Origin: Asterias rubens
Taxonomy: Eukaryota > Echinodermata > Asteroidea > Forcipulatida > Asteriidae
DNA length: 64,000 bases
Direction: 5' to 3'
Assembly: GCF_902459465.1 (NCBI RefSeq)
Contig: NC_047066.1
Span: forward strand, 21,827,047 to 21,891,046
The translations under genes and the position numbers were made by a program. Positions 62,746-64,000 of this stretch are shown here, one piece after another (positions within the stretch are counted from its first letter, which is position 1; each line of letters starts with the position of its first letter). The notes beneath the pieces were generated by a model. That model was not told the DNA's origin, made no database searches, and saw nothing but the letters and a program-made list of their open reading frames with translations.

Positions 62746-64000
62746 CTAATAGACACAAATGCATAGATAGGGTTAGAGGCGTCTGTCTTCTGGGGCCCAA
62801 TTTCATAGAGCTGCTTAAGCACAAAATTGTGCTTATGCAAAAAATCCTTGCTTAGTCAATTAGATTACCGGCCAAGACTCCACTTAATTGTTATGCTAAG
62901 TTGACAACAGCTAACTACCAGTCACAAGCAATGTAATGAATATGGCATGAAATTTTGACCAGTAACATGTGTAAAATAAGCAGGCTATTTTCATGCTTAA
63001 GCAAAGCTTTTGCTTAAGCAGCTCTATGAAATTGGCAACTGGTAAGGCCAAAACATTACCGATGCCAGCAGGGATAGACCTATGTAATAAGTAACTATTA
63101 GTTATCTGTTGGAGGGACAGACGTATCTCCATACGTTTGGTAGGCACTGGCCTGGTGACCAGTCTTTTTACTTTGTCTTGTTCTTCCACTCTGTGCTTTT
63201 TAACATGTGTTCTGCGCCTTTGATCATTTTGTAAGGGACGAAATATAAATTTTTAATATTATTATTATTTAAATGATCAAGGAATAGAAAGTTTGCATCA
63301 AGGATAAAGAATAACAAAATTTGGTTTTACCAATATAGACCCATGTAGCACTGTATACTCAGTACTTACCCAAGCTCTGTGAAAAAAAATCACAGTTATT
63401 TTATTAGAGTGAGATACAAGTTCTTGTGGCAACTTTACGCATTGAAATCTAAAGTGCCGTTTGTATTTGTGTTTGTATGGAAATAAATGTTGATTGACTT
63501 GATTTGATATTATAAAGGTCTATAGACGATGTGACCTGTGACATCACATGTTTATAAAAGAGCCACAGAGCCTGGACTTCCTGCAGGCACGATTTGTACA
63601 CAGCTCAATGGAAGAAAACATAACATCTTATATTATATGGAGATTGCACTGTCTAATTCTTATCAACTTTTGATATGATGAAAGGGGGCACATCTTAAAA
63701 CTTGTCAAGCTTTTACTTTCATAACTCTTGGATTTATGTGGAAATTATGACACAAAATGTCAACTTTCCCATATGACTGGTGCAGTATTGTGCCTGCCAG
63801 AATACTCAAAGAATGTACAAGGTCACACTTATTGTAAACAAAGTTCACTTGATATGGAAAGGTTTGCAGTAACACCATGAAAAGTGCCGCTTGTAGTTAC
63901 CGCAAACCTTTCCATGTCGTATTTCCACCATGCAAAGTTTCAAATCCTGCTTAAAGTTCACATGGTCTATTGTTTGGGAGACCAACCTTTGCATAGGTGT
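62746..64000. other. PI4KA intron up to window edge
   Basis: Contains a GCTTAGCA-type repeat (62,790-63,035), a LINE-type tail near 63,476 and foldback family ends (63,850-63,955). The next upstream PI4KA exon is expected to the right of the window; none is convincingly visible here. Confidence 0.55.
63850..63955. mobile_element. Foldback family end, small palindrome
   Basis: ATATGGAAAGGTTTGCAGTA and its inverse GCAAACCTTTCCATGTCGTA lie about 30 bp apart, then CCACCATGCAAAGTTTCAAA. A deleted version of the foldback family. Confidence 0.7.

Noticed and set aside
62911..63189. 92-aa minus frame (EEQDKVKRLVTRPVPTKRME) as an upstream PI4KA exon
   Set aside because: It does not resemble the conserved PI4KA segment expected before the AAKAP motif, and no acceptor/donor pair gives the right phase.

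Overview
This is animal nuclear DNA, most likely from an echinoderm (sea star or sea cucumber type; the class is my inference). Short coding exons with GT/AG junctions sit in long introns packed with short inverted-repeat elements and tRNA-derived SINEs. I assembled exons by eye on both strands and checked that codon phase is continuous across every junction reported.

Layout. Positions 1,515-17,268 (minus) carry 23 exons of HIRA, the histone H3.3 chaperone; its 3' end lies beyond the left edge. Head to head with it, 188 bp away, a complete four-exon ZMAT5 (U11/U12 snRNP 20 kDa protein) runs on plus, 17,457-19,640. After about 3 kb of repeat-filled intergenic DNA comes a complete 19-exon GIT gene (ArfGAP scaffold, 780 aa) on minus, 43,304-22,758. 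From 62,745 to 46,621 (minus) lie the last eight exons of PI4KA (phosphatidylinositol 4-kinase alpha), covering its kinase domain; the N-terminal exons lie beyond the right edge. The large PI4KA intron (50,759-62,576) holds, on the opposite strand, a tandem pair of TRIM genes: an intact 652-aa copy (58,367-60,325) and a nearly identical copy (53,544-55,503) broken by a frameshift between the coiled coil and the C-terminal domain.

The rest is mostly mobile-element debris: at least two MITE families inserted at TTAA (about 380 bp each), a large foldback element, several smaller inverted-repeat families, a tRNA-Leu-like SINE family, a second tRNA-like SINE family, LINE 3' ends, a (CAAA)n microsatellite, a 65-bp minisatellite and a short interstitial telomeric repeat.

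The genes are unrelated housekeeping functions (chromatin assembly, minor-spliceosome splicing, Arf/adhesion signalling, PI4P synthesis), not a pathway. The most unusual structures are the nested TRIM duplication, a 183-bp tandem duplication of a HIRA exon start that stays in frame, alanine-rich insertions in HIRA, and a hybrid MITE with ends from two families. I did not find a clearly new biological system.
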